Shown here piece by piece: positions 19,027 through 29,236 of a stretch of 64,000 bases of DNA. The stretch comes from Actinomycetota bacterium. Its GTDB lineage: Bacteria > Actinomycetota > Acidimicrobiia > Acidimicrobiales > Poriferisodalaceae. The stretch's first letter is position 1. Each line of letters opens with the position of its first letter. The position numbers were made by a program, and so were the translations under genes. The stretch covers positions 1 to 64,000 of the forward strand of contig JABABU010000025.1 of the NCBI GenBank assembly GCA_014238065.1, given 5' to 3'. The notes beneath the pieces are model-generated. The model was not told the DNA's origin. It did no database searches and saw nothing but the letters and a program-made list of their open reading frames with translations.

Positions 19027-20522
19027 CCGCCAGCGACCAGCTGTGGGACCGCATCACGGACAAACCCGATCAGGCTCTGCGGGATGAAGCCATAGACGAG
19101 CGTCACGGCAACCGTGGCGAACAGCGCGAGTCCCGTCGTCCAACTCACCGCCAGCGGAGGTGCATCGACCGCTTCGACATCGCGACTCCACATCGTCATC
19201 ACGATTCGGAGATACATGAAGGCACCGACCACGGCGGCAACCATCGCCACCACTGCCATCGCGTAGAGTTCGTCGTCCACCGCGGCCTGGATCACGTAGA
19301 ACTTCGCGATGAATCCCGAAGTGAACGGGACCCCTGCCTGGCCGAGGATGAACACCGTCATCGCCAGCGCCACGAGAGGGCGCCGCCTCGCGAGGCCCTC
19401 GTAGCGACCGATGTCGTGACCGTCGTTCCAACCGATGAGGCTGATGACCGCAAAGCTGCCGATCACCATGAAGGTGTAGGTGAACAGATAGAACAATGCC
19501 GAAGCGAGTCCTTCAGCCGTCCCTGTCGTCACAGCGACGAGCACATAGCCGGCGTGACCGACGCTCGAGAAGGCGAGCATGCGTTTCACGTCGTTCTGCA
19601 TGATCGCCATCACCGCACCGACGATCAGCGTCAAGATCGCGAGCCCGCTGAAGATCGGAGCCCATTCCGTCACCTCACCGGGGAGCGCAACGAAGAAGAT
19701 CCGGAGCAGCGCCGCGAAACCAGCCGCCTTCGCGACCGAGGCCATGAACCCTGTCACAGGACTCGGAGCTCCCTGGTACACATCCGGAGCCCAGAAATGG
19801 AACGGAGCAGCCGCCACCTTGAACGCCACACCGACGATGATCAGCGCCATGCCGACGAACAGGAGCTCTGGAGGGGTTCCCCGAACCTCGAGGGTCAGCG
19901 TGGCCGATTGGATGTGCGTCAGGCTCGTGGAGCCTGTCGCCCCGTAGACGAGCGCGATGCCATAGAGAAAGAATGCACTCGAGAACGCACCCAGGATGAA
20001 GTACTTCATCGCCGCTTCCTGGGCGACCTTGCGGCCGAGGTGCATGGCGGCCATGACGTAGAGACCGATCGACAGCGACTCGAGACCGATGAACATGACG
20101 ATGAGGTCGTTTGCTGCTGCCATGACGATGGCGCCGGTCGCAGCGCACAACAAGAGTGCGTTGAACTCGGGAGCAGCCATGCGTTCACGACTGCCGTACG
20201 CATCGCCTATCAGTGTCGTGAGCATCACCCCGAGCGCTGTCAAGACGGTGAAGAACAACGAGAAACCGTCGAGGCCGAGCGCGCCCGCCAGCGTCGACCT
20301 GGCTCCATGGTCCTGGACGTCGTACCAGAGGAACATCGCGACGACGAAGGTGGCAAGACCAGCGGCGAATGCGATGAGGGTCGATACCCAGCTCGGGATC
20401 TTGCGAATCGACAGCGATGTGAGCAACAGGATCAACAGCGCTCCACCGACCAGGATCATCTGAGGGGCGAGGATCCACCAGTCGACCGAAGGTGCCTCGA
20501 AGTTGGTGAGCTGGGCCAGCAT
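19023..20522 (-). CDS. nuoN: NADH-quinone oxidoreductase subunit N (nuo-14 locus)
   Basis: This is a 499-residue antiporter-like subunit with the conserved Glu in FIGLESLSIGLYVM and the channel Lys segment FKVAAAPFHFWAPDVYQGAP. Its start overlaps the nuoM stop by one base (TGATG). It ends the 14-subunit complex I series and is coupled to the EamA gene. Confidence 0.96.
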   Translation of the reverse strand: MLAQLTNFEAPSVDWWILAPQMILVGGALLILLLTSLSIRKIPSWVSTLIAFAAGLATFVVAMFLWYDVQDHGARSTLAGALGLDGFSLFFTVLTALGVMLTTLIGDAYGSRERMAAPEFNALLLCAATGAIVMAAANDLIVMFIGLESLSIGLYVMAAMHLGRKVAQEAAMKYFILGAFSSAFFLYGIALVYGATGSTSLTHIQSATLTLEVRGTPPELLFVGMALIIVGVAFKVAAAPFHFWAPDVYQGAPSPVTGFMASVAKAAGFAALLRIFFVALPGEVTEWAPIFSGLAILTLIVGAVMAIMQNDVKRMLAFSSVGHAGYVLVAVTTGTAEGLASALFYLFTYTFMVIGSFAVISLIGWNDGHDIGRYEGLARRRPLVALAMTVFILGQAGVPFTSGFIAKFYVIQAAVDDELYAMAVVAMVAAVVGAFMYLRIVMTMWSRDVEAVDAPPLAVSWTTGLALFATVAVTLVYGFIPQSLIGFVRDAVPQLVAGG

Positions 20523-22120
20523 CAGTGGTCACCCCCTCCCTCGTCATGTGAGTCGTCGGAATGTTCGTGAGGGAGCACCACCGGAGCGTCGACCGGACGT
20601 AAATAGTCGCTGTGAGATTCGACGTGGGACACGAGGCGGTCGACGCTCGGCTCGATCCGCTCCAGAACCGGCGCCGGGTACACACCGAGGAACACCATCG
20701 CCGCGAGGAACGGAGCGAGGAGCCCGAACTCGGCGAGCCTCATCTCGGGTGTGTCGGCATCTGCATCGGTCGGCTCGCCGTGGAACACACGCTGATATGC
20801 CCACAACAGGTACAACGCAGCAAGGATCACACCGACCGCAGCCACGACCGTCCACCAACGCCTGGTCTCCCACGAGCCGAGAAGGATCAGAAACTCTCCC
20901 GCGAACCCGTTGAGTCCCGGCAGACCGATCGAGGACAACATCGCGACGGTGAACACCCCGGCGAAGATGGGCGCAGCCTGCTGGAGGCCGGACAACTCCG
21001 AGATCTCGCGGGTCTTTCGCCGCTCGTAGAGCATGCCGACCAAGATGAAGAGAGCACCGGTCGAGATGCCGTGGTTCACCATCTGCAGCACACCGCCGCT
21101 GATGCCCTGCGTCGTGAGCGCGAACGTGCCGAGCACGATGAAGCCCATGTGGGCGACCGAGGAGTACGCCACCAGACGCTTGAGGTCGTGTTGCATCGTC
21201 GCCACCACGGCGCCGTAGATGATGCCGATGACACCGAGGGTCACGAGCAACGGTGCGAAGTACACCGTCGCCTCAGGGAAGAGGTACAGGCCGAATCGAA
21301 GGAACCCATAGGTGCCGAGCTTCAGCATCACCGCGGCGAGGATGACCGAACCACCGGTCGGGGCCTGCGTGTGCGCATCAGGCAGCCACGTGTGGATCGG
21401 CACCATCGGCACCTTGATCGCGAAAGCGAGAGCAAAGGCGAGGAACAACCAGCGCGCCGTGTTGGTCGCAAGCTCCTGCCCCTCGGCGAGCGCCTGCAGA
21501 TCGAAGGTGAGCCCGGTTTCGGGCGAACCGAGTGACACGAGGGCGAGGATCGCCACCAGCATCAGGGCCGATCCGAACATCGTGTACAGGAAGAACTTCG
21601 TCGCCGCGTACTTGCGCTCGGAGTACCCCCATCCGGAGATCAACATGTACATCGGGACCAGGACGATCTCGAAGAACACGAAGAACATGAACACGTCGAG
21701 TGCCAAGAACGCACCCATCGAACCTGCCTGAAGCACGAGCATCCACGCGGTGTATGGCTTCGGGTCACCGTGAGGATCGATGCCAGCGAGCACGAGAGGG
21801 AAGATGACGCCGGTGAGCACGACCAACCACAACGAGATGCCATCGACACCGACGTGCCATGCGATACCGAGGTCCGGAATCCAGGAGTTGACCTGTTCGA
21901 ACTGGAACCCACCGTCGTGCGAGTCGAATTGTGTCGCGAGGTACACGGCCAGCCCGGCAACACCGCCCGAGAACAGCACGCCGATCTGGCGGATGAGCTC
22001 GGGCCGACGACCAGGGAGCATCGCAACGACGATCGCCCCGACGAACGGCAGAACGATCAGCGCTGTCAGGATCGGGAAACTCGCTGCCTGGGAGGCTGCC
22101 TCGGTGGCCAGCATCGTCAT
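20522..22120 (-). CDS. nuoM: NADH-quinone oxidoreductase subunit M (nuo-14 locus)
   Basis: The 532 residues contain the conserved Glu in FMFFVFFEIVLVPMYML and the channel Lys in AIKVPMVPIHTWLPDAHTQA. The ATG at 22120 overlaps the nuoL stop by one base and is preferred over the in-frame codon at 22144. The C-terminus has a His/Asp-rich tail (HEHSDDSHDEGGGDH), unlike the other NuoM. Confidence 0.95.
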   Translation of the reverse strand: MTMLATEAASQAASFPILTALIVLPFVGAIVVAMLPGRRPELIRQIGVLFSGGVAGLAVYLATQFDSHDGGFQFEQVNSWIPDLGIAWHVGVDGISLWLVVLTGVIFPLVLAGIDPHGDPKPYTAWMLVLQAGSMGAFLALDVFMFFVFFEIVLVPMYMLISGWGYSERKYAATKFFLYTMFGSALMLVAILALVSLGSPETGLTFDLQALAEGQELATNTARWLFLAFALAFAIKVPMVPIHTWLPDAHTQAPTGGSVILAAVMLKLGTYGFLRFGLYLFPEATVYFAPLLVTLGVIGIIYGAVVATMQHDLKRLVAYSSVAHMGFIVLGTFALTTQGISGGVLQMVNHGISTGALFILVGMLYERRKTREISELSGLQQAAPIFAGVFTVAMLSSIGLPGLNGFAGEFLILLGSWETRRWWTVVAAVGVILAALYLLWAYQRVFHGEPTDADADTPEMRLAEFGLLAPFLAAMVFLGVYPAPVLERIEPSVDRLVSHVESHSDYLRPVDAPVVLPHEHSDDSHDEGGGDH

Positions 22121-24030
22121 CACACCGTCCCCGAGAGCAGCCACACGACGACGGCGATTCCGCCGATCGCAACACCGATCGCGTACTGACGGACGAATCC
22201 GCTCTGCGCCGGTTGGATGAGTTCGCCGACCTTGCGTACGAGGCGGCCTGTGCCGTCGACGGCGCCGTCAACGACGACCTTGTCGAATGTCGCTGCGAGA
22301 TCGAAACCCTTGGTGCCTGGACCGCCGGCGACCTTCGCGTAGGTGGCGTCGACGTACATGGCCTCGGTGAGGAACTTCGGCTCGAGTCGGCTCGAGTCGA
22401 TCTTGCGACGCAGCCACACCTGAACCGCGAACGCGATGCCGAGCAGACCGGCGGCCACCGCGATGACCGCGAGCACGACCTTGGTCGTGGTTCCCGACGT
22501 GAAGTGGTGCGGATGGGCGAACACCGGCTCGAGGAAGTGCTCGAGCACGAGCCAGTCACCGACAACGGGCAAGTTCAGTGCGCCACCAGCAACCGCTGCG
22601 ATCGCAAGGACTGCGAGCGGGGCCCACATCGTCCACGGCGACTCGTGGGGATGAACCTCGCTCTCTGGGCCTTCGACTCCCTCGGGGCGCGGATCATTCC
22701 AACGGGCCTCACCGTAGAAGACCAAGAACACCTGACGGCTCATGTAATACGCCGTCAGCAGCGCAGTGACGAGTCCGACCGCCCAGAGCACGGGGCCGAT
22801 GTCGGGTTGCTCCCATGCCGCGAGGAGGATCTCGTCCTTCGACCAGAAACCACTGAACGGGGGCACGCCCGCTATCGCCAGCCAGCCGACGATGAACGTG
22901 GCCCCCGTGATGGGCATGACCTTTCGCAACGCACCCATGTACCGCATGTCCTGCTCGTCGTGCATGCCGTGGATGACGGATCCGGATCCGAGGAACAGCA
23001 ATGCCTTGAAGAAGGCATGGGTGATGACATGGAAGATGGCGGCGACGTACGCGCCAGACCCGATGGCGAGGAACATGTAGCCGAGTTGGCTGACCGTCGA
23101 ATAGGCCAGGACCCGCTTGATGTCGTGTTGGGCGACCGCCACCAGCGCCGCGAACAGCGCAGTGGCTGCACCGACGATCGCGATGATCAGCAATGCATCG
23201 TCGCTCAGCACATAGTTCATCCTGACCAGGAGATAGATGCCCGATGTCACCATCGTCGCGGCATGCACCATGGCCGACACCGGCGTCGGACCCTCCATCG
23301 CGTCCGGGAGCCAGACGTAGAGGGGAAGCTGGGCCGACTTGCCCGCCGCCGCGATGAGAAGCATGAGTGAGATGGCCGTCGCGGTCGTGTTCGTGAGCGC
23401 GCCTGCCGCCGCGTTGATCTCCGTATAGGTGACGGTGTGGAGACTTCCCCAGATGAGGAAGACGGCAAGCATGAAACCCCAGTCGCCGACCCGGTTCGTG
23501 ACGAACGCCTTCTTGCCGGCGACCGCTGCGCTCTCGCGGGTGTGCCAGAACGAGATGAGGAAGTACGAGCACACACCGACGCCTTCCCATCCGAGGAAGG
23601 TGATGACCAGGTTGTTCCCGAGCACCAACATCAGCATCGAAAACAGGAACAGGTTGAGGTACACGAAGAACTTCGAGTACTTCGGGTCGTTGTGCATGTA
23701 GCCAACGGAGTACAGGTGGATCAGCGATCCGACTCCTGTGACGAACAGCGCCATGGTGATCGACAGAGGGTCGACGAGAAAGCCGGCTTCGACGGTCAAG
23801 TTGCCGACAGGCAACCAATCGAAGAGCACCTGTTGGAATTCGCGGTCTTGGGCGTCCTCACCAAGCATGCCGGCGAACACCACGAGCGTGGCCGCGAACG
23901 AACCAGCCGACATGAGGGTGGCGAGCCATCCGGCTCGAGGCTCACCGAGCACTCGTCCACCGGCGAGGAGGACGAGGAAACCGAGGAGCGGGAACGCGGG
24001 AATGAGCCAGACGAGTTCGAGCATCGTCAC
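22120..24030 (-). CDS. nuoL: NADH-quinone oxidoreductase subunit L (nuo-14 locus)
   Basis: The 636 residues are the normal NuoL length, with [51 protein letters not shown] and the long lateral C-terminal helix. The GTG at 24030 overlaps the nuoK stop by four bases; an ATG two codons later at 24024 is also possible. It lacks the His-rich insert found in the nuo-11 copy. Confidence 0.96.
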   Translation of the reverse strand: MTMLELVWLIPAFPLLGFLVLLAGGRVLGEPRAGWLATLMSAGSFAATLVVFAGMLGEDAQDREFQQVLFDWLPVGNLTVEAGFLVDPLSITMALFVTGVGSLIHLYSVGYMHNDPKYSKFFVYLNLFLFSMLMLVLGNNLVITFLGWEGVGVCSYFLISFWHTRESAAVAGKKAFVTNRVGDWGFMLAVFLIWGSLHTVTYTEINAAAGALTNTTATAISLMLLIAAAGKSAQLPLYVWLPDAMEGPTPVSAMVHAATMVTSGIYLLVRMNYVLSDDALLIIAIVGAATALFAALVAVAQHDIKRVLAYSTVSQLGYMFLAIGSGAYVAAIFHVITHAFFKALLFLGSGSVIHGMHDEQDMRYMGALRKVMPITGATFIVGWLAIAGVPPFSGFWSKDEILLAAWEQPDIGPVLWAVGLVTALLTAYYMSRQVFLVFYGEARWNDPRPEGVEGPESEVHPHESPWTMWAPLAVLAIAAVAGGALNLPVVGDWLVLEHFLEPVFAHPHHFTSGTTTKVVLAVIAVAAGLLGIAFAVQVWLRRKIDSSRLEPKFLTEAMYVDATYAKVAGGPGTKGFDLAATFDKVVVDGAVDGTGRLVRKVGELIQPAQSGFVRQYAIGVAIGGIAVVVWLLSGTV

Positions 24031-24332
24031 CCCTTCAACACGTTCAGATCGTCGGCGGTTGCCTCTGGCTGACGTCTGAGTATCGCCACAACGAGTCCGA
24101 GGCCGACGACAACCTCAGCCGCCGCGACGACCAGCACGAAGAAGACGACCGTCTGGCCGCGAATGTCGCTGAACATCCTCGAGAATGCAACGAAGGTCAG
24201 GTTGACGCCGTTCAGCATGAGCTCGACACACATGAGCATCACCAACGGATTACGACGAATGAGCAAGCCAGTGCCGCCGATGATGAACAGCAGGGCACCA
24301 AGCACGAGGTACCAGCTCTCGGTGACCTCCAT
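24027..24332 (-). CDS. nuoK: NADH-quinone oxidoreductase subunit K (nuo-14 locus)
   Basis: This is a 101-residue, three-helix protein with conserved Glu segments [20 protein letters not shown] and [16 protein letters not shown]. The start overlaps the nuoJ stop by one base. Confidence 0.96.
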   Translation of the reverse strand: MEVTESWYLVLGALLFIIGGTGLLIRRNPLVMLMCVELMLNGVNLTFVAFSRMFSDIRGQTVVFFVLVVAAAEVVVGLGLVVAILRRQPEATADDLNVLKG

Positions 24333-24895
24333 CAGGCGTCACTCCCCTCTGATTCCCCGCCGGCTTCGACTTGTGCTCTCGTTGGCTTCCTGGCCAGCAC
24401 CACCGCTCCGATGACCGCTATCACCAGCAACACCGATGTGAGCTCGAAGGCGTAGACGTAGTCATCGAACAGCGTGCCGGCGAGTTGGGAGACGTTGGTC
24501 GTCCGATCGTTGATCGCACCTCCGACGGGAGGTCGGCCGGTGGCAGCGTTGTCGACCCTGTTGACGAGAAATCCCAGAATCGCAAGACCGGCTCCTGAGA
24601 AGCCGAACGCGGCGATCTTCTGACTCTGCATCGCACCGATCTCGAGGCTCTGACTGACATCGATGCCGAGCAGCATGATGACGAAGAGGAACAGAACAAC
24701 GATGGCGCCCGCGTAGACGATGACCTGCACTGCAGCAAGGAAGTGAGCTTCCAGGGCCACGAACTGGACGGCAATGCCAAAGAGGGTCATCACCAGCATC
24801 AGCGCCGCGTGAACCGGATTCCTGGCGAGGATCACGCCGAAGGCTCCCGACAGGCAGATGACGGCCGCCACGATGAACACGATCGTGTCAACCAT
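24332..24895 (-). CDS. nuoJ: NADH-quinone oxidoreductase subunit J (nuo-14 locus)
   Basis: This is a 187-residue five-helix subunit with [20 protein letters not shown], the conserved third helix. The N-terminal [17 protein letters not shown] block is typical. The start overlaps the nuoI stop by one base. Confidence 0.96.
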   Translation of the reverse strand: MVDTIVFIVAAVICLSGAFGVILARNPVHAALMLVMTLFGIAVQFVALEAHFLAAVQVIVYAGAIVVLFLFVIMLLGIDVSQSLEIGAMQSQKIAAFGFSGAGLAILGFLVNRVDNAATGRPPVGGAINDRTTNVSQLAGTLFDDYVYAFELTSVLLVIAVIGAVVLARKPTRAQVEAGGESEGSDA

Positions 24896-25536
24896 CAGTC
24901 GTGTTCCTCCCCCGTCGTGCCTGACTCTGCAGCTTCAGAAGCTTCCAGAGCCGCGCTCTGCCCGACCTCGGGAGCCCTCACTCCGTAGCCGAGTTCGCCG
25001 GACCATTCGGCGCGGCCTTCCTGGGCCGCCCGGCCTGCCGAAGCCGTTGCTCGCATCCACCCTGATGTGTTCAGATCGTCGCCTTCGTGCCACAGCTCCC
25101 ATGGCTGCTTCTTGGGCCTGCCATCGTCATCGACGAGCAACTCGTCCTTGGTGTAGATGGCATCGAGTCGATTTGCGAAGGAGAACTCGAACATCTTCGT
25201 CTCGGTGATTGCCTCTGTCGGGCAGGCCTCGACACACAGATCGCAGTGGATGCAGCGGAGGTAGTTGATCTCATAGACGTAACCGAACCTCTCACCAGGA
25301 GAGACCGGTTCGTCGGGTCGGTTGTCGGCTCCACGCACATAGATGCACTTGGCAGGGCACACGCCGGCACACAGTTCACAGCCGATGCACTTCTCCATGC
25401 CGTCCTCGTACCTGTTCAGCACATGGCGGCCGTGGAAACGTTCTGGCTTCGGGCGCTTCTGGTTGGGGTAGTCACCCGTGACTCGCTCGTCGAACAACCG
25501 GTTGAACGTGACCTTGAAACCGTCGAGGTAGCCCAT
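24895..25536 (-). CDS. nuoI: NADH-quinone oxidoreductase subunit I, 2x[4Fe-4S] (nuo-14 locus)
   Basis: The 213 residues carry [12 protein letters not shown] and [12 protein letters not shown], the ligands of clusters N6a and N6b. It begins [15 protein letters not shown], two bases after the nuoH stop, so the longer upstream frame inside nuoH is rejected. The C-terminal 45 residues are acidic and Ala-rich and extend beyond the family core. Confidence 0.96.
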   Translation of the reverse strand: MGYLDGFKVTFNRLFDERVTGDYPNQKRPKPERFHGRHVLNRYEDGMEKCIGCELCAGVCPAKCIYVRGADNRPDEPVSPGERFGYVYEINYLRCIHCDLCVEACPTEAITETKMFEFSFANRLDAIYTKDELLVDDDGRPKKQPWELWHEGDDLNTSGWMRATASAGRAAQEGRAEWSGELGYGVRAPEVGQSAALEASEAAESGTTGEEHD

Positions 25537-25538
25537 GA

Positions 25539-26762
25539 TCAGCCTTTCGCTCCGGTTCGGTCTCGCTCGTTCTCTGCCTCTTCGGCGAAGGCGCGATCGC
25601 CGGCAGCGTAGGCCGCGAACAAAAGACCGAGGCACACTACGGTCAGCACCGAAGCAACAACAATGAGTGTCACTGCGCTGATGTCGCCTTCAGCCCGAAG
25701 CAGGATGCCGCTGCGAATCAGCAGCCAGCCGAGCGAGACAGGAATCAGAACTTTCCATCCCAGGTCCATCAACTGGTCGTATCGGAGCCGAGGCAAGGTC
25801 GCCCTGAACCAGACGAACATGAAGAGGAACACCAGGACCTTGGCGAAGAACCACAGTGTCGGGAACAGCCACTCCAACCCGAAGAAGATCGGTCCTGCCG
25901 GGCCGCCGAAGAACAACGTCACCATGATCGCTGACATGGTGATCACGTTCATGAACTCGGCGAGGAAGAACAGGGCGAACCGGATCGATGAGTACTCGGT
26001 GTGGAATCCGCCCACGAGTTCCTGTTCGGCTTCGACGAGGTCGAACGGGGGCCGGTTGAGTTCTGCTGTCGCTGCGATGAGGAACACCACGAACGGGACG
26101 AACCCTGTGGAGAGGACGTACCACGACCGGAGGCTGCCGATCTGGCCCTCGACGATGCCGTGCGTCGACAACGTACCGGCCAGCATCACGACCGCGACAA
26201 CCGACATGCCGAGTGCGGCCTCATACGAGATGGCCTGAGCCGAAGCTCTGACGGAGCCGAGCAGCGGGTACTTCGAGCCAGATGACCAACCGGCGAGCAT
26301 GATGCCGTATACGGCGATGCTCGACACCGCGAGCAACAGCAGGATCCCCATCGGCGGATCGGCGACCTGTAGATAGGTCTCGTGTCCGAGGATGGTGACG
26401 ACACCAGGGTTCTCCCGGGAGCTGTCGAACACTCCGCCTAACGGCACGATCGAGAAAGCGAGGAACGCAGTGACCGCCGATAGGTACGGGGCCAGACGGA
26501 AGATCAACGGATCGGCCTGAGCCGGCTTGACGTCCTCCTTGAAGAAGAACTTCACTCCGTCGGCGAAGGTCTGGAGGATGCCCCACGGTCCTGCCACGTC
26601 TGGCCCGATGCGGTTGGTCATGTCGGCGTTGACCTTGCGCTCGAACCAGACCATGAACATGGTTGCAACGAGCAGGAACACGAAAACTGCGAGCACCTTG
26701 ATGCCCATGATGCCGAGATCGCTCCAGTCGACCCCATCGGTGAAGAGTGGATCACCGAACAT
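25539..26762 (-). CDS. nuoH: NADH-quinone oxidoreductase subunit H (nuo-14 locus)
   Basis: The 407-residue membrane subunit has [40 protein letters not shown] and [17 protein letters not shown]. It has about 70 more residues than the nuo-11 NuoH, mostly an extra C-terminal hydrophobic segment and tail. The start overlaps the nuoG stop (TGATG). Confidence 0.96.
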   Translation of the reverse strand: MFGDPLFTDGVDWSDLGIMGIKVLAVFVFLLVATMFMVWFERKVNADMTNRIGPDVAGPWGILQTFADGVKFFFKEDVKPAQADPLIFRLAPYLSAVTAFLAFSIVPLGGVFDSSRENPGVVTILGHETYLQVADPPMGILLLLAVSSIAVYGIMLAGWSSGSKYPLLGSVRASAQAISYEAALGMSVVAVVMLAGTLSTHGIVEGQIGSLRSWYVLSTGFVPFVVFLIAATAELNRPPFDLVEAEQELVGGFHTEYSSIRFALFFLAEFMNVITMSAIMVTLFFGGPAGPIFFGLEWLFPTLWFFAKVLVFLFMFVWFRATLPRLRYDQLMDLGWKVLIPVSLGWLLIRSGILLRAEGDISAVTLIVVASVLTVVCLGLLFAAYAAGDRAFAEEAENERDRTGAKG

Positions 26763-29236
26763 CAGCGCGTCTCCAGCTGAATCTCTGTGACCGCAGACCG
26801 CAGGTCGATCAGCTCACCAGCCCCAACGCCGGGCTGGTTGACACCCATCACCACGACGCCTCGCGAAATCGAGTCGTCTGGGGCAACCGGAATCGCGATA
26901 GTGGTTTTGCTCGACGTGACGTTCACATGATCGCCGGCCGTGAGCCCGAGGCGAGCCAGCTCGGAGGAGTGGATGCGAATCGCTGCCGATTCGGCAAGGT
27001 GAGCGATGCTCGGTGACATGGCTGTCGCAGTCGCGGCGTCGTACAACGAGCGGCGGGCAACGAGTCGCAACGCGTACGAGTCGGCTGGCTTCATCTCGGA
27101 CATCGCCGGAGCTACCCAGCCAGCGGGCGCCGGGACGTCAATCGACGGAACAACGGGCACCTGTTCATCGTCGTCATCCGATGTATCTCCGACGTCACTC
27201 TCTTCAAGGAGTGTTTCTGGAGACAGTTCGGGGGTAGGGGCAAGGTGACTGGGGACGACGGTGGCGATCTCAGCCGCGATGTCTCCGACCGACTCGAGCC
27301 CCAGATCACCACCCAATCGATATGCGAGCTCTGCGGCGATCATCCAGTCGGCACGTGCCGTGCCGGGAGGTGTGACCAGCTGACCGAGGGCCGAAACCCT
27401 GCCTTCGATGTTCGTGGTGGTGCCTCCCTTTTCGGCGTAGCCGGATGCGGGAAGCACGATGTCGGCGCGACGCACCGATGTTGTGGCGAAATTGTCGACC
27501 GCGACGATGGTCGACACTCCAGCGAGCGCTCGCTCGACAAGATCGCGGTCGGGCACATCTACGATCGGATCAGCGCCGAGCAAAACGAGGGTGTCGATGC
27601 GTCCCGCACTGGCCGCTTCGAGCATTCCGGCAGTGTCGAGACCAGCGGCGTCCGGAACTGTGCCCCACGCATTCTCAAACCACTCGCGACCGACTTCGAG
27701 CGACACCCGGCCCGGGAGGAGATCGGGGGTGAGGCCCATGTCGATGGCGCCCATCACATTGCCGCGGCGGAGGGCCGGCAGGTAAGTCGCCGCGGGAATT
27801 CGGCGCTGTAGCACGCCGACGGCTTCCTCGACCTCGCTCGGTGAAGCAGCCAGATTTGCACGCCCGACGATGACGACCACGCGGCCGGTTGTCAACGAAG
27901 GATCGGCGTCGAGAACGTTCGACACATCGTGGGCGAGGGCCCCAGGCGTGGATGTATGTGACTCGGCGGCGTAGCGGGTGAGGCCAGTGGGTGCCGTGGT
28001 GATCTCGACGATCTTCGTCATCCGCTTTTCAGCAGCCCCCCGAAGTCGGAGGAACAGGACAGGAAGCTCTTCTTTGAGATCAGGACCGATCAACAGGACA
28101 GTGTCGGCCGAGCAGGCGTCGTGGATGGTGGCTTTCGGGAGGCTGGCGATCATCGTTGCGTCGAGCCCGTCGGCGAGCTGTGCATCGATGTTGTTCGTGC
28201 CGACGACTGTTCTTGCGAACTTCGACCAGGCGTACGCGTCTTCGTTGGTGAGGCGGGCGCCGCCGATGATGCCGACGCTGCGGTCTCGTAAAGCATCAGC
28301 AGCTGCGTTCAACGCACTGTTCCACTCGGTGCCGACCAGTTCGGCTGCATCGTCTGGGTTCTTCAACATCGGCGTCCTCAGACGCTCGGCACTGCTGACG
28401 GACTCGAAGTCGAACCGGCCCTTGTCACACAACCAGCCGTGGTTCACCTCGTCGACATCGACGCCCTGGTAGCGCAGCAACTCGTTGCGGGACGCTTGAA
28501 CGGCGACGCCGCAACCGACCGAGCAGGTGGTACAGGTCGACTCGACCTCTTCGAGGTCCCATGGACGGGCTCTGAAGCGGTACGGCTTCGCAGTGAGCGC
28601 TCCAACCGGGCAGATCTGAACAGTGTTGCCGGAGAAGTACGAGTTGAAAGGATCGTCGGGGAAGGTCAGAACCTGCGTCTCGTTGCCTCGCTGCATGAAG
28701 CTGATGAGAGGATCGCCTGCGACATCCTTCGCGAACCGAGTGCAACGATCGCAGAGGACGCAGCGTTCCCGATCGAGGAAAACGATGTCGCTGATCGGAA
28801 TCGGCTTCTCGTAGTGCCTTTTCTCTTCGACCATACGCGACTCGCCTGGTCCGAACGCAAGCGTCTGGTCCTGCAGAGGACATTCGCCACCCTTGTCGCA
28901 CACCGGGCAGTCAAGCGGATGATTCACGAGCAGCAGTTCAAGCATTCCCTCCTGGGCCCGCTTGGTCTTCTCGGATTCCGTGTCGACCTGCATTCCGTCG
29001 CTGACCGTCAGCATGCATGAAGGCTGCAGCGCCATTCCACGACCGGTGTCGACTTCGACGAGGCACTGGCGGCACATGCCGACCGGATCCATGCGGGGGT
29101 GATAACAGAAGCGTGGGATGTAGACGCCGTTGCGTTCGGCGGCTGCGATGAGCAGCTCGCCCTGGTGTGCGTCGATGTCGACGCCGTTGATCGTGACGGC
29201 CACCGTGCTCGAAGCCGACTGGTTCACGTCGGTCAC
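26762..29236 (-). CDS. nuoG: NADH-quinone oxidoreductase subunit G (nuo-14 locus)
   Basis: The 824 residues hold an N-terminal [2Fe-2S] domain (Cys in RFCYHPRMDPVGMCRQC), the His-Cys3 cluster HPLDCPVCDKGGEC, a [4Fe-4S] set CVLCDRC with distal Cys in VQICPVGAL, and an extra N7-type set CTTCSVGC with Cys in GWLCDKG. A molybdopterin-oxidoreductase-like domain follows. The GTG at 29236 overlaps the nuoF stop by four bases, so the long upstream extension of the frame is rejected. NuoG is part of the NADH-oxidising module. Confidence 0.95.
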   Translation of the reverse strand: MTDVNQSASSTVAVTINGVDIDAHQGELLIAAAERNGVYIPRFCYHPRMDPVGMCRQCLVEVDTGRGMALQPSCMLTVSDGMQVDTESEKTKRAQEGMLELLLVNHPLDCPVCDKGGECPLQDQTLAFGPGESRMVEEKRHYEKPIPISDIVFLDRERCVLCDRCTRFAKDVAGDPLISFMQRGNETQVLTFPDDPFNSYFSGNTVQICPVGALTAKPYRFRARPWDLEEVESTCTTCSVGCGVAVQASRNELLRYQGVDVDEVNHGWLCDKGRFDFESVSSAERLRTPMLKNPDDAAELVGTEWNSALNAAADALRDRSVGIIGGARLTNEDAYAWSKFARTVVGTNNIDAQLADGLDATMIASLPKATIHDACSADTVLLIGPDLKEELPVLFLRLRGAAEKRMTKIVEITTAPTGLTRYAAESHTSTPGALAHDVSNVLDADPSLTTGRVVVIVGRANLAASPSEVEEAVGVLQRRIPAATYLPALRRGNVMGAIDMGLTPDLLPGRVSLEVGREWFENAWGTVPDAAGLDTAGMLEAASAGRIDTLVLLGADPIVDVPDRDLVERALAGVSTIVAVDNFATTSVRRADIVLPASGYAEKGGTTTNIEGRVSALGQLVTPPGTARADWMIAAELAYRLGGDLGLESVGDIAAEIATVVPSHLAPTPELSPETLLEESDVGDTSDDDDEQVPVVPSIDVPAPAGWVAPAMSEMKPADSYALRLVARRSLYDAATATAMSPSIAHLAESAAIRIHSSELARLGLTAGDHVNVTSSKTTIAIPVAPDDSISRGVVVMGVNQPGVGAGELIDLRSAVTEIQLETR

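Noticed and set aside
19416-20570. A 384-codon open frame on the plus strand
   Set aside because: It is antisense to nuoN of nuo-14, with no recognisable motif or ribosome site.
22213-23370. A 385-codon open frame on the plus strand
   Set aside because: It is antisense to nuoL of nuo-14, with composition typical of shadow frames.
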